A stretch of 64,000 nucleotides of DNA from Photobacterium rosenbergii (GTDB taxonomy: Bacteria > Pseudomonadota > Gammaproteobacteria > Enterobacterales > Vibrionaceae): contig NZ_PYMB01000006.1 of assembly GCF_003026455.1 (NCBI RefSeq), positions 1 to 64,000 on the forward strand, read 5' to 3'. This document shows, one piece after another, positions 18,877 to 27,398 of the stretch. Position 1 is the first letter of the stretch. The number at the start of each line of letters is the position of its first letter. A model generated the notes under the pieces. It saw only the letters and a program-made list of their open reading frames with translations. It did not search any database and was not told the origin of the DNA. The position numbers were made by a program, and so were the translations under genes.

Positions 18877-20064
18877 ATGGCTGAAAAATTTGATGTAGTG
18901 GTAATTGGTGCTGGGGCGGCAGGCTTGATGTGTGCAGCTGAGGCGGGCAAGCGCGGACGCTCTGTGCTGGTGGTTGACCATGGCAAGAAACCGGGACGTA
19001 AAATCCTGATCTCCGGTGGTGGCCGTTGTAACTTTACCAACTACGACGTGGCTGCTAGTAACTATGTCTGCCGTAACCCGCATTTCGTCAAATCAGCCTT
19101 GTCGCAATACACCAACTGGGATTTCATCTCGATGATCGCCAAGCACGGCATCGCCTTCGAAGAGCGTGACCATGGCCAGTTGTTCTGTGAAGACTCAGCC
19201 AAAGAGATCGTAGCTATGCTATTGGCCGAGTGCGATCTGCCGACGGTACAGCAGCGCTACCAGATCGATGTCCATGATATTACCAAGACTGAGAGCGGTT
19301 TTAGCCTCAAGCTCAATACCGAACTGGTCGAGTGTGAGTCGCTGGTGGTGGCGACCGGTGGCTTGTCGATGCCTAAACTCGGCGCTACGCCGTTTGGATA
19401 CCAAATTGCCGAGCAGTTTGGCCTGAAGATGGTACCAACGACAGCGGGTTTGGTGCCGTTCACCTTGCACAAGGAAGACAAAGAAGCCTTCGCCGAGCTG
19501 TCGGGCATCGCTATCCCTGCCGTAGTCGAAGCCGAAGATGGCACTGTTTTCCGCGAAAACCTGCTGTTTACCCACCGTGGCCTGTCTGGTCCGGTGATTT
19601 TGCAGATCTCTTCCTACTGGACGCCGGGCCAGAAGGTGACTGTTGATTTGCTGCCGGATTTGGACTTGGAAGAGACCCTCAATGCGATGCGCGACAAGCA
19701 TCCGAACCAGAGCCTGAAAAACTCGCTCTCTCGCCTGTTGCCGAAGCGATTGATTGAAGTGCTTATCGAGCGGGGGGATTTGGTCGATAAGCCGCTCAAG
19801 CAGTTCAACCCGAAAGACATCACGGCTATGGCCAACTATTTCCATAAGTGGAGCATTGCGCCCAACGGCACAGAAGGCTACCGCACCGCCGAGGTAACCC
19901 TTGGCGGGGTCGATACCGATGGCCTGTCGTCGAAAACTATGGAAGCGAAGCAGGTTCCTGGGCTGTACTTTGTCGGTGAGGTGATGGATGTCAGCGGCTG
20001 GTTGGGCGGATATAACTTCCAGTGGGCATGGAGCTCTGGCTTTGTTGCCGGGCAGTACGCCTGA
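18877..20064 (+). CDS. yhiN: HI0933-family flavoprotein YhiN
   Basis: A 395-residue FAD-binding protein of unknown reaction (NAD(P)/FAD-dependent oxidoreductase, HI0933/YhiN family). The FAD Rossmann motif is VIGAGAAGL (9-17). The family hallmark SGGGRCNFTN lies near residues 47-56. The C-terminal block with VGEVMDVSGWLGGYNFQWAW closes the FAD site. ATG at 18877 is preferred to an upstream in-frame start because the FAD motif then sits at the usual distance from the N-terminus. A strong hairpin follows. Confidence 0.92.
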   Translation: MAEKFDVVVIGAGAAGLMCAAEAGKRGRSVLVVDHGKKPGRKILISGGGRCNFTNYDVAASNYVCRNPHFVKSALSQYTNWDFISMIAKHGIAFEERDHGQLFCEDSAKEIVAMLLAECDLPTVQQRYQIDVHDITKTESGFSLKLNTELVECESLVVATGGLSMPKLGATPFGYQIAEQFGLKMVPTTAGLVPFTLHKEDKEAFAELSGIAIPAVVEAEDGTVFRENLLFTHRGLSGPVILQISSYWTPGQKVTVDLLPDLDLEETLNAMRDKHPNQSLKNSLSRLLPKRLIEVLIERGDLVDKPLKQFNPKDITAMANYFHKWSIAPNGTEGYRTAEVTLGGVDTDGLSSKTMEAKQVPGLYFVGEVMDVSGWLGGYNFQWAWSSGFVAGQYA

Positions 20065-20090
20065 TCTAAAGATGCCTCTATAACGGCTAA

Positions 20091-20124
20091 AACACAGTGG
20101 TGCATTGCACCGCTGTGTTGTTTC
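20091..20124 (+). terminator. yhiN terminator-like hairpin
   Basis: A 14-bp near-perfect stem (AACACAGTGGTGCA / TGCACCGCTGTGTT, one G-T pair), followed by GTTTCT. Confidence 0.7.
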
Positions 20125-20278
20125 TGGATTGATTGCCCTATTGGTTATTTCCAGTTTTTATAATTCCGTAGCCTGCTGATGGTTAACCATTTATTTACCC
20201 AACTCTTACCCTGATTTTACGTCTGTAAATTAGCGACAAGTTTTTGCTTTTTTTGCTAGCAACTCGCCTAAAAATGCC

Positions 20279-20313
20279 TATAATCCGCGCACTTTTTTAT
20301 GATTATCATCATC
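20279..20313 (+). promoter_or_regulatory. Promoter -10 box and weak Fur-like site for the DUF3332 gene
   Basis: A perfect TATAAT (20279-20284) lies 50 nt upstream of the start; no good -35 box is seen at 16-18 nt. At 20295-20313 a TGATTATCAT-centred 19-mer matches the Fur consensus at about 14 of 19 positions. That position, just after the transcription start, would suit repression. Confidence 0.4.
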
Positions 20314-20334
20314 TCTTAGCGGAGTAGAGCTTAA

Positions 20335-20874
20335 ATGAAAAAAATCGCATCAAAAGCGATCGTAATGACCCTTCTTGCGACGTCACTTTCTGGTTGTATT
20401 GGTCAAATGGGCACCTCTCAGTTGGTAACAAAAGCCAACCTGAGTGCGGTAGACAACCGTTATGGCCGTGCTGGCCTGTTTGTCCTGTTGGGCCCTGTTT
20501 ACGGTATTGCGGCGACGGCGGATCTGTTCATCTTTAACACCATTGAGTTCTGGACCGGTAAGAACCCGATCACCGGCAAATCTCCGGCAGTGGCAGACAC
20601 CCCTGTCGATGCGATTTTCAAAGTAAATGGTCAGCTTGACCCATCTCTGACGACGGTACCTTTGGCAAGTGTACAGAACAGCGACATCTTTGCTGCTAGC
20701 TTCCGCCAGGTTGATGAGCGTACGTTGGAGATGAACGTGGTTTACCAGAGTGGTAAGCAGGCAGTGCTGCGCGGTGAGCGTGCTGGCGATGAGGTGAACT
20801 TCTACCTTGACGGTGAGTTTGTTGCTGTCGTGGGTATTGATGAACTGAGTCAGTACGCTAATAACCAAGCGTAA
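20335..20874 (+). CDS. DUF3332 lipoprotein
   Basis: A 179-residue lipoprotein. The Lys-rich N-terminus and hydrophobic segment end in the lipobox LSGC with C21 as the lipidated residue. It matches the DUF3332 family as I remember it (the LFVLLGPVYGIAATADLFIFN block is characteristic). After a second hydrophobic segment at about 46-66, the C-terminal half is a soluble domain. Function is unknown. A GCGGAG ribosome site precedes the ATG. It is a single-gene unit with its own terminator. Confidence 0.85.
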   Translation: MKKIASKAIVMTLLATSLSGCIGQMGTSQLVTKANLSAVDNRYGRAGLFVLLGPVYGIAATADLFIFNTIEFWTGKNPITGKSPAVADTPVDAIFKVNGQLDPSLTTVPLASVQNSDIFAASFRQVDERTLEMNVVYQSGKQAVLRGERAGDEVNFYLDGEFVAVVGIDELSQYANNQA

Positions 20875-20898
20875 CAGCGTCTCAGGACGACACATAAT

Positions 20899-20929
20899 AA
20901 AACGGGAGCCAGTTGTCTCCCGTTTTTTT
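20899..20929. terminator. Bidirectional terminator between the DUF3332 and tetR genes
   Basis: AAAACGGGAG / CTCCCGTTTT with an 8-nt loop and T7 on the plus strand. Confidence 0.9.
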
Positions 20930-20943
20930 GTGCTGCTTCGTAC

Positions 20944-21513
20944 TTAGTTTGGCTTGGTTGGCTGCAGGCCCTGCCAGAGGATATGGAAGGCCCCTTGTTG
21001 GTAGTGTGGTTGTTGGGCGAGCTCCGGCTGCTCGATAAGCAACTGTGCGGTACTGAGAAAGTGCTGGCGGAAAAAACTCAGTACCAGCGGCATCGGTAGC
21101 GGGGCCAGCAGGCCTTGTTGCTGGGCTTGCTCAACCCTGTCGCCAATGAACCCCATAGTGGTCAGCATCAGATCCTGATGGCGGCTAATGGTATAGGCCG
21201 GATCGTGGTTGAGCTGTAGCATCAACTTCAGCTGGTTAGGGTGGTCCATGGCCCATGCCAATGCCTTATCCCAGAGTAACTTTAATTGCTCCTTCAAAGG
21301 GCCGGTGTCCGGCGGCGTGCCGAGGGCGTCGGCCAGATCCTGTTTGGCTTCGAGATAAAGTGTATCGACCAGATCCTGCTTGCTGGGAAAATGGTGGAAC
21401 AGGGTGCCGGTCGCCACCCCGGCCTCACGGGCAATGCTGGCCGTTGATGTGGCCTGTACCCCGTTGGTTACGAACAGGGCCAGGGCGGTATCAAGTAATT
21501 GTTTTCTTTTCAT
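20944..21513 (-). CDS. TetR-family transcriptional regulator
   Basis: A 189-residue TetR-type repressor. The N-terminal helix-turn-helix lies at about 4-50, with STASIAREAGVATGTLFHHF as recognition helices. The C-terminal ligand domain is unassigned. It is the second gene of an operon, 18 nt after an aldehyde dehydrogenase gene. A perfect 10-bp-arm palindrome upstream of that gene is the expected operator, so the protein probably represses its own operon in response to an aldehyde or related hydrophobic compound. Ligand identity is unknown. Confidence 0.9.
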   Translation of the reverse strand: MKRKQLLDTALALFVTNGVQATSTASIAREAGVATGTLFHHFPSKQDLVDTLYLEAKQDLADALGTPPDTGPLKEQLKLLWDKALAWAMDHPNQLKLMLQLNHDPAYTISRHQDLMLTTMGFIGDRVEQAQQQGLLAPLPMPLVLSFFRQHFLSTAQLLIEQPELAQQPHYQQGAFHILWQGLQPTKPN

Positions 21514-21531
21514 GGTTTCCCTTCAACTGGC

Positions 21532-22968
21532 TCAGCGCATGAAGAAGCCGAGCATCAGTTTCTGCCACCAGCGGTTATATGGCGGCTTGATCAGCCCGGT
21601 GGTGGCGTATTTGTGCTGGGTCAGGACGGTTTTGGCCTTGGAGAAGGTTAGGAATCCTTCCTTGCCATGGTAGTGGCCCATCCCCGATGGACCGATACCG
21701 CCAAACGGCGCATCATCGGCCGCCACATGGAGTAGGGTCTCATTGATGGCCATGCCGCCCGAAATGGTGCTATCCCGGACTTGTTGCTGGACAGCTGGAT
21801 CTTGGCTCATCAGGTATAGTGCCAGCGGGCGCGGGCGTTGCTGGATGAAGTGGATGGCATCAGCCATCTGGTCATATTCGACAACCGGTAGCAGCGGGCC
21901 AAAAATTTCCTCATTCATTACCGTAGCATGCTCAGGGACGTTGCTGAGTAGGTGGGGGATCAGGCGGTGGCGGTCATCACTACGGGCATTGTCATGGCAT
22001 GGGAAGACTTCGGCACCAAGCTCTTTGGCTTCGTCCAACCACTGGCACAGGCGCTGGTACTGACGCGGGTTGATCACCGAGGCAAAGTCCGTATTGTCCA
22101 CACCATTTGGGTAATGGTGGTTGAACTGCCCGATAAAGCTGTCGATAAAGGCTTTAGTCTGCCCCCGTGGCACCAGGATGTAGTCGGGTGCGACACAGAT
22201 CTGGCCTGCATTCATGCATTTGCCAAACAGTGTCCGCTCAACGGCCAGGCTGATTGGCATATCGTCAGCAATAATGACCGGTGACTTGCCGCCAAGCTCA
22301 AGAGTGACTGGGGTCAGGTTATTGGCCGCTGCCCGCATAACATGGTGGCCGATAGCTGTTGAGCCGGTAAACAGCAGGTGATCGAATGGCAACTGGGTAA
22401 AATGGGCGGCGGCGTCGGCTTCACCTTCAAATACAGCGACCTGATCCGGCTTGAAGGTCCCTTCTATCAGGGTGCGTAGCACCTTGTTGGTGGCTGGGGT
22501 GAACTCGCTGAGTTTTATCATCGCCCGGTTACCTGCTGCAAGGGCTGAAACTAGCGGCCCAAGGCTGAGCATGACCGGGAAGTTCCACGGCACCACGATA
22601 CCGACCACGCCGACGGGTTGGTAGTGGACAGTGACCTTCGCTGGGGTAAGCATCAAACCGGCATGGCGGCGTGAGGGCCTCATCCAGCGTTTGAGCCTTT
22701 TCAGCGTGTAGTTGATGTTATTGATACAGGGAACAATATCGGCCACGAGAGAGTCTTGGCGATGACGTTGGCCATAATCTTCGGCAAGGGCTTGGCACAG
22801 GGCCTCACGATGCTGCTTGATGGCCTGTTTCAAGGCGGTTAGCTGATGCTTGCGCTCATCAAGTGAAGGCATCGGTGCCTCCCTGAAGGCCGCCTGCTGG
22901 GTGTGAAGCGTGCGGTCCATGTTGGTGCAGTACTCCGGCTGGAGCTGGATATTTTCGGCCACGGTCAT
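21532..22968 (-). CDS. Aldehyde dehydrogenase, coniferyl-aldehyde type
   Basis: A 478-residue NAD(P)-dependent aldehyde dehydrogenase. Motifs are the VVPWNFPV cofactor loop, FTGST, ELGGKSP with the general-base Glu, and the catalytic Cys in GQICVAPD. It resembles the coniferyl/long-chain class (calB-like), including a hydrophobic C-terminus with WWQKLMLGFFMR that could anchor it to membrane. The substrate is not determinable from sequence. GGGAGA sits before the ATG. The operon with tetR has a palindromic operator 21-44 nt upstream. Confidence 0.9.
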   Translation of the reverse strand: MTVAENIQLQPEYCTNMDRTLHTQQAAFREAPMPSLDERKHQLTALKQAIKQHREALCQALAEDYGQRHRQDSLVADIVPCINNINYTLKRLKRWMRPSRRHAGLMLTPAKVTVHYQPVGVVGIVVPWNFPVMLSLGPLVSALAAGNRAMIKLSEFTPATNKVLRTLIEGTFKPDQVAVFEGEADAAAHFTQLPFDHLLFTGSTAIGHHVMRAAANNLTPVTLELGGKSPVIIADDMPISLAVERTLFGKCMNAGQICVAPDYILVPRGQTKAFIDSFIGQFNHHYPNGVDNTDFASVINPRQYQRLCQWLDEAKELGAEVFPCHDNARSDDRHRLIPHLLSNVPEHATVMNEEIFGPLLPVVEYDQMADAIHFIQQRPRPLALYLMSQDPAVQQQVRDSTISGGMAINETLLHVAADDAPFGGIGPSGMGHYHGKEGFLTFSKAKTVLTQHKYATTGLIKPPYNRWWQKLMLGFFMR

Positions 22969-22988
22969 CGGTTGGTCTCCCTATCAGT

Positions 22989-23012
22989 AAAACCGACTAG
23001 TCAGTCGGTTTT
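22989..23012. promoter_or_regulatory. Palindromic operator for the aldehyde dehydrogenase-tetR operon
   Basis: AAAACCGACT and AGTCGGTTTT arms, 10 bp each and fully complementary, separated by AGTC. This length and symmetry are typical of TetR-family operators. It lies just upstream of the aldehyde dehydrogenase start, where it would cover the promoter. Binding by the adjacent TetR protein is inference. Confidence 0.75.
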
Positions 23013-23056
23013 TAGTATAGAGGACTTTAGCTGTCTGTGAGCTGGTATTTTGCGCT

Positions 23057-23638
23057 TTATTTCTTGTGGCCACTTTTATCGGCGTGGAACACACCGGTAA
23101 AGTGGTCGAAATACTGTTGCAATTGGCGGGCATCTTGATGGAAACCGGCGGTTTCTAGCAAGGCGATCCCGGCTTCGCAGGTACACAGGTTACCCGGTTG
23201 CTGGTTGCGCCGCAGGGCGTAAGACGAGCCCGTGCCCGGGCTGAGCTCCAGACGTGGAAGTGAAGCGAGCCAAGGACTGCGCCTGATCATCTTGCGGGCT
23301 TCTTGCCAGGTGGCATCGAGCAGGATGAATAATGGGGTTTTGTCCTGTGGGGTTTGGAAGGGCTGGGCAGGCACCTTGTCATCGCCGGGAAACAGCAGCC
23401 ATGGTTGGTAGTGCGGATCGTCCAGCATCTCCAGCAGCGCCTGGGGAGGATTGACCCGATCCCAAATCTGGCGCTGGCAGTGCGGCAGGCTACGCTCCAT
23501 CAATTGCCCGGTATTGGTATCTTTGCCCATTTCCTTGGGATGGGTAAGCAGAACATAAACGTGCGGGCAGCTCAGTGTCGGCTCGGCATGGCAGATACAA
23601 TTGTGCTGGAAGCCGCAGCGCGGGCAGGGTGTCGTCAT
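23057..23638 (-). CDS. tapT: tRNA-uridine aminocarboxypropyltransferase (DTW domain)
   Basis: A 193-residue DTW-domain protein. Members transfer the 3-amino-3-carboxypropyl group of SAM to uridine in tRNA (acp3U47). The N-terminus has a zinc-type cysteine set, C5-PRC-8 with C14 and C16. The DTW motif appears as DATWQEARKM, and SPGTGSSYALRR is the second conserved block. E. coli YfiP/TapT is similar but somewhat longer. It is second in a two-gene unit after a lipoprotein gene, separated by a perfect 12-bp inverted repeat. The symbol is assigned from domain similarity. Confidence 0.85.
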   Translation of the reverse strand: MTTPCPRCGFQHNCICHAEPTLSCPHVYVLLTHPKEMGKDTNTGQLMERSLPHCQRQIWDRVNPPQALLEMLDDPHYQPWLLFPGDDKVPAQPFQTPQDKTPLFILLDATWQEARKMIRRSPWLASLPRLELSPGTGSSYALRRNQQPGNLCTCEAGIALLETAGFHQDARQLQQYFDHFTGVFHADKSGHKK

Positions 23639-23658
23639 GGTGCTGGGTATGGGCTTGT

Positions 23659-23687
23659 GGGTTATGCCACGCAGTGTGGCATAACCC
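23659..23687. repeat. Perfect 12-bp inverted repeat between the lipoprotein and tapT genes
   Basis: GGGTTATGCCAC / GTGGCATAACCC with a 5-nt loop, and no T run on either side. It lies about 20 nt upstream of the tapT start, so it may be an mRNA-processing or translation-control hairpin rather than a terminator. Confidence 0.8.
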
Positions 23688-23721
23688 AGATAGGAAAGGG
23701 AATGGTTTTGTACAGTGATCC

Positions 23722-24765
23722 CTAATCCTGGATAGGGCTTTGCTTATCCAGTATCAGGCCACTGTCCCCTAGCTCATAGGTTTCGCCATTGATGACTTCC
23801 TGGCGGGTGGTGAGTTGGCCATCCTCACGGGTAAAGAGCCTCTCGCTGATCAGCCTCCGGCCTTGGTACTGGGCCATGGTCACTTTCACCTTGCCATCCC
23901 CGGCTTGCTGCCAGAAGCCTTTTTCTTTGAGGCCTGGTTGACCGTCGCTGTAGCTGTATTCGGTCACGGCCGAGTGATCCGGTAGCAGGTTCAGGGTCGT
24001 TGTCAGGACGGTTGCACCCAGCTCGCTATGGCCTTGGTAGCTGCCCACCCAATGCTGGGTAACATCCGTTGCCCCTAGGGTCGCACAGCCGGTGTACTCG
24101 ATACCCTGCCAAGTGAGGGTCGACTGCCAGCCGAACAGGGCATCGCTCATGGTGTCGTTGCACTGGGCCTGGGTCATTGTCAGGGTGAAATCACGCCCTT
24201 TGTAGATCTGTTGGCCGGAGCGGATATCTCGGCTGGTAATGGTCTGCTGCTCGGTAGGGTAGCTGATCCGGTTGAGGGAGGCGGTATCCCCAGCCACTTC
24301 GATACTCCAGCCGGGTTCATTGCCGAAAGCGCGGGTCTTGCGTGGGGGTTGTTGGCAACCTTGGCGCATTTCGGCAGACAGCAGGTTGATCTGTTTGACG
24401 TTGAAACGGGCATCATAATCAGCGGCAAAGCCTTCTTCCGGGGCCGGCTCGAGGTAGCCGATAAACTCGCCGTACATGGGTTCGTATCCCGGTGGCGTAA
24501 CCGCATTGGCCGCTGGGAGATCGCCGGCCGGCAGATGTAGCCAGTACTGCTGATTGCTGCCACAGGGTTGGATGCTGCGGCTCTCGTGGCCGAGGATCAC
24601 CTGGCCACGGAGCATAAAGGCTTGCATCTTGCCGCTGCTGGTGGTCACTACGGGTGTTGTGAGAGCTTCTTCTTCGGGCGTTGGGGCTGAGGATGGGTCA
24701 CTGGCGCAGCCAGCCAGCAACAGCAAGACGGCAATAGGAGCAAGAGGAAGTTGTCGGCGTATCAT
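23722..24765 (-). CDS. COG3650-like lipoprotein
   Basis: A 347-residue lipoprotein with a signal peptide ending in LLAGC (C20 lipidated). An FGNEPGW motif at about 146-152, followed by WSIEV, is characteristic of COG3650-type proteins that also share features with NlpE-like C-terminal domains. Residues 240-340 form a second beta-rich domain. Function is unknown, probably envelope-related. It is followed by tapT on the same strand. Confidence 0.75.
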   Translation of the reverse strand: MIRRQLPLAPIAVLLLLAGCASDPSSAPTPEEEALTTPVVTTSSGKMQAFMLRGQVILGHESRSIQPCGSNQQYWLHLPAGDLPAANAVTPPGYEPMYGEFIGYLEPAPEEGFAADYDARFNVKQINLLSAEMRQGCQQPPRKTRAFGNEPGWSIEVAGDTASLNRISYPTEQQTITSRDIRSGQQIYKGRDFTLTMTQAQCNDTMSDALFGWQSTLTWQGIEYTGCATLGATDVTQHWVGSYQGHSELGATVLTTTLNLLPDHSAVTEYSYSDGQPGLKEKGFWQQAGDGKVKVTMAQYQGRRLISERLFTREDGQLTTRQEVINGETYELGDSGLILDKQSPIQD

Positions 24766-24833
24766 CGGGATCCCTCGTTGTGATAGGCTGGGGTATAAAG
24801 TCAGTTATACCAGATAAATAAAAGAGTATCAGA

Positions 24834-25295
24834 ATGGCGTATTGGTTATTCAAGACAGAGCCGGACACCTTTTCGATAGACACGCTCAAGCAGCAAAAAG
24901 TTTCCTGCTGGGAAGGCGTCAGGAATTATCAGGCACGAAATATGATGCGTGATGACATAAAGCTAGGGGATCAGGTGTTGATTTACCACTCTTCTTGCAA
25001 GGATGTCGGTGTGGTCGGTATCGCAGAGGTGGTGCGCGAAGCGTATCCGGATCATTTCCAGTTTGATCCGGAGGGGCCTTATTTCGACCCGAAATCCGAC
25101 CCGGACAACCCGCGCTGGATCATGGTCGATATCGAGTACCGTCGCCACTTGCGCCTGGTGTCATTGAAGCGGATGAAAGCGAATCCGGCCTTGGCTGAAA
25201 TGCCACTGGTCAAGCGCGGCAGTCGGCTCAGTATTATGCCGGTCACTGACGGGCAGTGGCAGGAAATCCTACAGATGACCGGGCAGTTTAAATAG
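24834..25295 (+). CDS. EVE-domain protein
   Basis: A 153-residue protein that is almost entirely one EVE domain (PUA-like fold; thymocyte nuclear protein 1 family). MAYWLFKTEPDTFSID, WEGVRNYQARNMMR, GDQVLIYHSS and RGSRLSIMPV are the conserved blocks. EVE domains bind modified bases in DNA or RNA. The standalone form in bacteria is of unknown role. It is divergent from the lipoprotein gene. Confidence 0.92.
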   Translation: MAYWLFKTEPDTFSIDTLKQQKVSCWEGVRNYQARNMMRDDIKLGDQVLIYHSSCKDVGVVGIAEVVREAYPDHFQFDPEGPYFDPKSDPDNPRWIMVDIEYRRHLRLVSLKRMKANPALAEMPLVKRGSRLSIMPVTDGQWQEILQMTGQFK

Positions 25296-25310
25296 CCGTT
25301 GGTAACAACA

Positions 25311-25337
25311 AAAAAAGGAAGCGTCAGCTTCCTTTTT
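25311..25337. terminator. Bidirectional terminator between the EVE gene and yigL
   Basis: 12-bp stem AAAAAAGGAAGC / GCTTCCTTTTTT with loop GTCA. Confidence 0.92.
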
Positions 25338-25353
25338 TGTACCGATAAATTGC

Positions 25354-26154
25354 TTATTTCAGCAGTTGGTCGCTCAGGTAGTGCGCCACAGCCTCATCGC
25401 TGCAATTGCCGATCACTTCGTTCTCGGGCAGAGCTGCCTTGACCTTGGCATGAGACGTGCCCATCACCAGCCCCTTGCCTGCCATCGTTAGCATTTCAAC
25501 ATCATTCATCCCGTCACCGAAGGCAATGCAGTCAGACAGGGCATAGCCTTTTTCTTTGGCAACCGCTTCCAGCGCATGGCCTTTGGAGACATTGGCATCC
25601 ATCACTTCCAGGCACCATGGGGTTGAGAAAGCCACATTGGCTTTCTCGCCGAACTGGGCGTTAATTTTGTCTTCCCATTCAACCAACTTGTCGTGGTCGT
25701 GGTCATCGCGGGTGAAGAAGATCTTGGCAACGCCTTCGAGCGGCGGGTTGTCAACGTCAAACAGTTGGTAGCTGAAGGTATCATGGAATTCACGCAAGCT
25801 TGGGTCTTCCTGGTTCAACAGCCAGTCATCGTTGCGGTAGATATGGATTTTCAGCTCAGGATCTTGTTTGGTCATCGCAATAATGCCAGAAATCACCTCG
25901 GGGGCGACATCTTGCTTGTAGATCACTTCGTTCTTGCAGTTGTGCACCCGTGCGCCATTGGAGGTGATCATGTAAGCCGGGATCCCCAGTTGCTCGCGCA
26001 GCCCTGCCACATCAATATGGTGGCGACCGGTGGCGAAGATAAAGTCTTTGCCCTGGTGGTGGAGCTGGTTGAGGGTATCTTTAGTAAATGGGGCAATTTT
26101 ATGGTCTGGGGTCAGCAGGGTGCCGTCCAGATCCGATGCAATAATTTTGTACAT
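25354..26154 (-). CDS. yigL: HAD-superfamily sugar-phosphate phosphatase YigL
   Basis: A 266-residue Cof-type HAD phosphatase, the same length as E. coli YigL. Motif I is DLDGT (D8, D10), the cap domain lies mid-protein, SKGHALE supplies the catalytic Lys, and GDGMNDVEML is motif IV. E. coli YigL dephosphorylates pyridoxal phosphate and sugar phosphates. It is downstream of pldB on the same strand, as in E. coli, with a small hairpin in the 95-bp spacer. Confidence 0.93.
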   Translation of the reverse strand: MYKIIASDLDGTLLTPDHKIAPFTKDTLNQLHHQGKDFIFATGRHHIDVAGLREQLGIPAYMITSNGARVHNCKNEVIYKQDVAPEVISGIIAMTKQDPELKIHIYRNDDWLLNQEDPSLREFHDTFSYQLFDVDNPPLEGVAKIFFTRDDHDHDKLVEWEDKINAQFGEKANVAFSTPWCLEVMDANVSKGHALEAVAKEKGYALSDCIAFGDGMNDVEMLTMAGKGLVMGTSHAKVKAALPENEVIGNCSDEAVAHYLSDQLLK

Positions 26155-26180
26155 GAAACCTCTCGCGGTAGGAACAGAGG

Positions 26181-26201
26181 CCCAATACTTTTGGTATTGG
26201 G
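26181..26201. repeat. Hairpin between pldB and yigL
   Basis: CCCAATAC / GTATTGGG with a 5-nt loop, 27 nt upstream of the yigL start. There is no T run, so it may modulate the downstream gene rather than terminate. Confidence 0.6.
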
Positions 26202-26249
26202 GAAACAGTGCAATTTTAAACCAGTTCCCCCAATAGAAAAGAGGCTATT

Positions 26250-27251
26250 TTATGCGTTGGGTATTTCCGCTTTCCGGAAATGCTCAAGTGCAGAAGCCAA
26301 AGCAGGGGTACGGAAGGTATCTGATTCGAAGAATAGCTCGTGGCGGGCCCCTTCAATGACTTTGAATTGGCAGTCGCGGTTGGCTTGCTGCATCGCCTGG
26401 TGAAACTGCTGCTGGGCAGCGTTATCTATGATGGTATCTTCGCTGGCCTGCAGCAGCAGGACTGGGGTGGTGATATTACCCGCTTCGCTGATACAGCTTT
26501 TGGCAGCCGCAAGCCCCTGCCATACCCAGCGGGCACTGGGGCCACCGATCTTAAGCTCCGGCTTATGCTCGTAGAGATCCCTGAACCACTGGTAGCGCAC
26601 TTTGCTCTGGGTCAGTGGGTTGTTGCTGAAAGGCTTGGGGTAGTAAGGGACTTGTCCCGGCGCATAGCTAGGCTGGCGTTGGAGTTGCTCCATGACCCGG
26701 GCAAGGGGAGAAGCAATTGGCCGCATCCACTTGCTGATATTGATACCGTGCATTGGCGCACTGAGTACAGCCCGCTCAATGGTGCCCGGATGGCGGGCCA
26801 GGTATAGGCTAGAAATAGTGCCGCCCATGGAATGGCCGAGCATAAAGAGTTGCTGGTAGCCTTTGGGCTTGACCACCGATTCGATAAACGTATCTAAATC
26901 GCTGACATAGTCGTTGAAGTGGCCGACATGACCAAGCTCGGTATCTTCAGCGAGGCGATCAGAAATCCCCTGTCCACGGTGGTCGAGGGAGTAGACATCA
27001 TAGCCTTGGCGTACCAGATCATAGAACAGCTCCTGGTATTTCCAATAGCTCTCGACCCGGCCGTTGACTACAATAATGGCCCTGTCCGGGTTGTTGCCGG
27101 TGAATGAGACCCAGCCAATATTGGTGTTGTTGACGCCCTGGAACATCCCTTCTTGGCGTTGGTGCCAAAGTGCGGCAGCAGGGCCGGCCATGGTTTCATC
27201 AAAGTGGTTTTCCTGGGACAGGTCAAAATAAGGTGGGGGCTGGACAGTCAT
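26250..27251 (-). CDS. pldB: Lysophospholipase L2
   Basis: A 333-residue alpha/beta-hydrolase that removes the acyl chain from lysophospholipids. The nucleophile elbow is G139-H-S141-M-G-G. The Asp is likely in LLLQASEDTIID and the His in EGARHELFFES near the C-terminus. E. coli PldB works at the inner membrane and is related in length (340). The pldB-yigL order with rhtB divergent upstream reproduces the enterobacterial neighbourhood. Confidence 0.94.
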   Translation of the reverse strand: MTVQPPPYFDLSQENHFDETMAGPAAALWHQRQEGMFQGVNNTNIGWVSFTGNNPDRAIIVVNGRVESYWKYQELFYDLVRQGYDVYSLDHRGQGISDRLAEDTELGHVGHFNDYVSDLDTFIESVVKPKGYQQLFMLGHSMGGTISSLYLARHPGTIERAVLSAPMHGINISKWMRPIASPLARVMEQLQRQPSYAPGQVPYYPKPFSNNPLTQSKVRYQWFRDLYEHKPELKIGGPSARWVWQGLAAAKSCISEAGNITTPVLLLQASEDTIIDNAAQQQFHQAMQQANRDCQFKVIEGARHELFFESDTFRTPALASALEHFRKAEIPNA

Positions 27252-27398
27252 TCATCATCTCGGTTAACAGTATCTGGGGCAAGTATAACCCAATGTAATC
27301 CTACCTGTTGCCAGAAGGTGTGAACAGCTGTTAACGTTTGGCATTTTTATGCTGCTAATGCCAAGCCTTTGGTAGAATAGCGAAAAGGAAGTAAGTCT

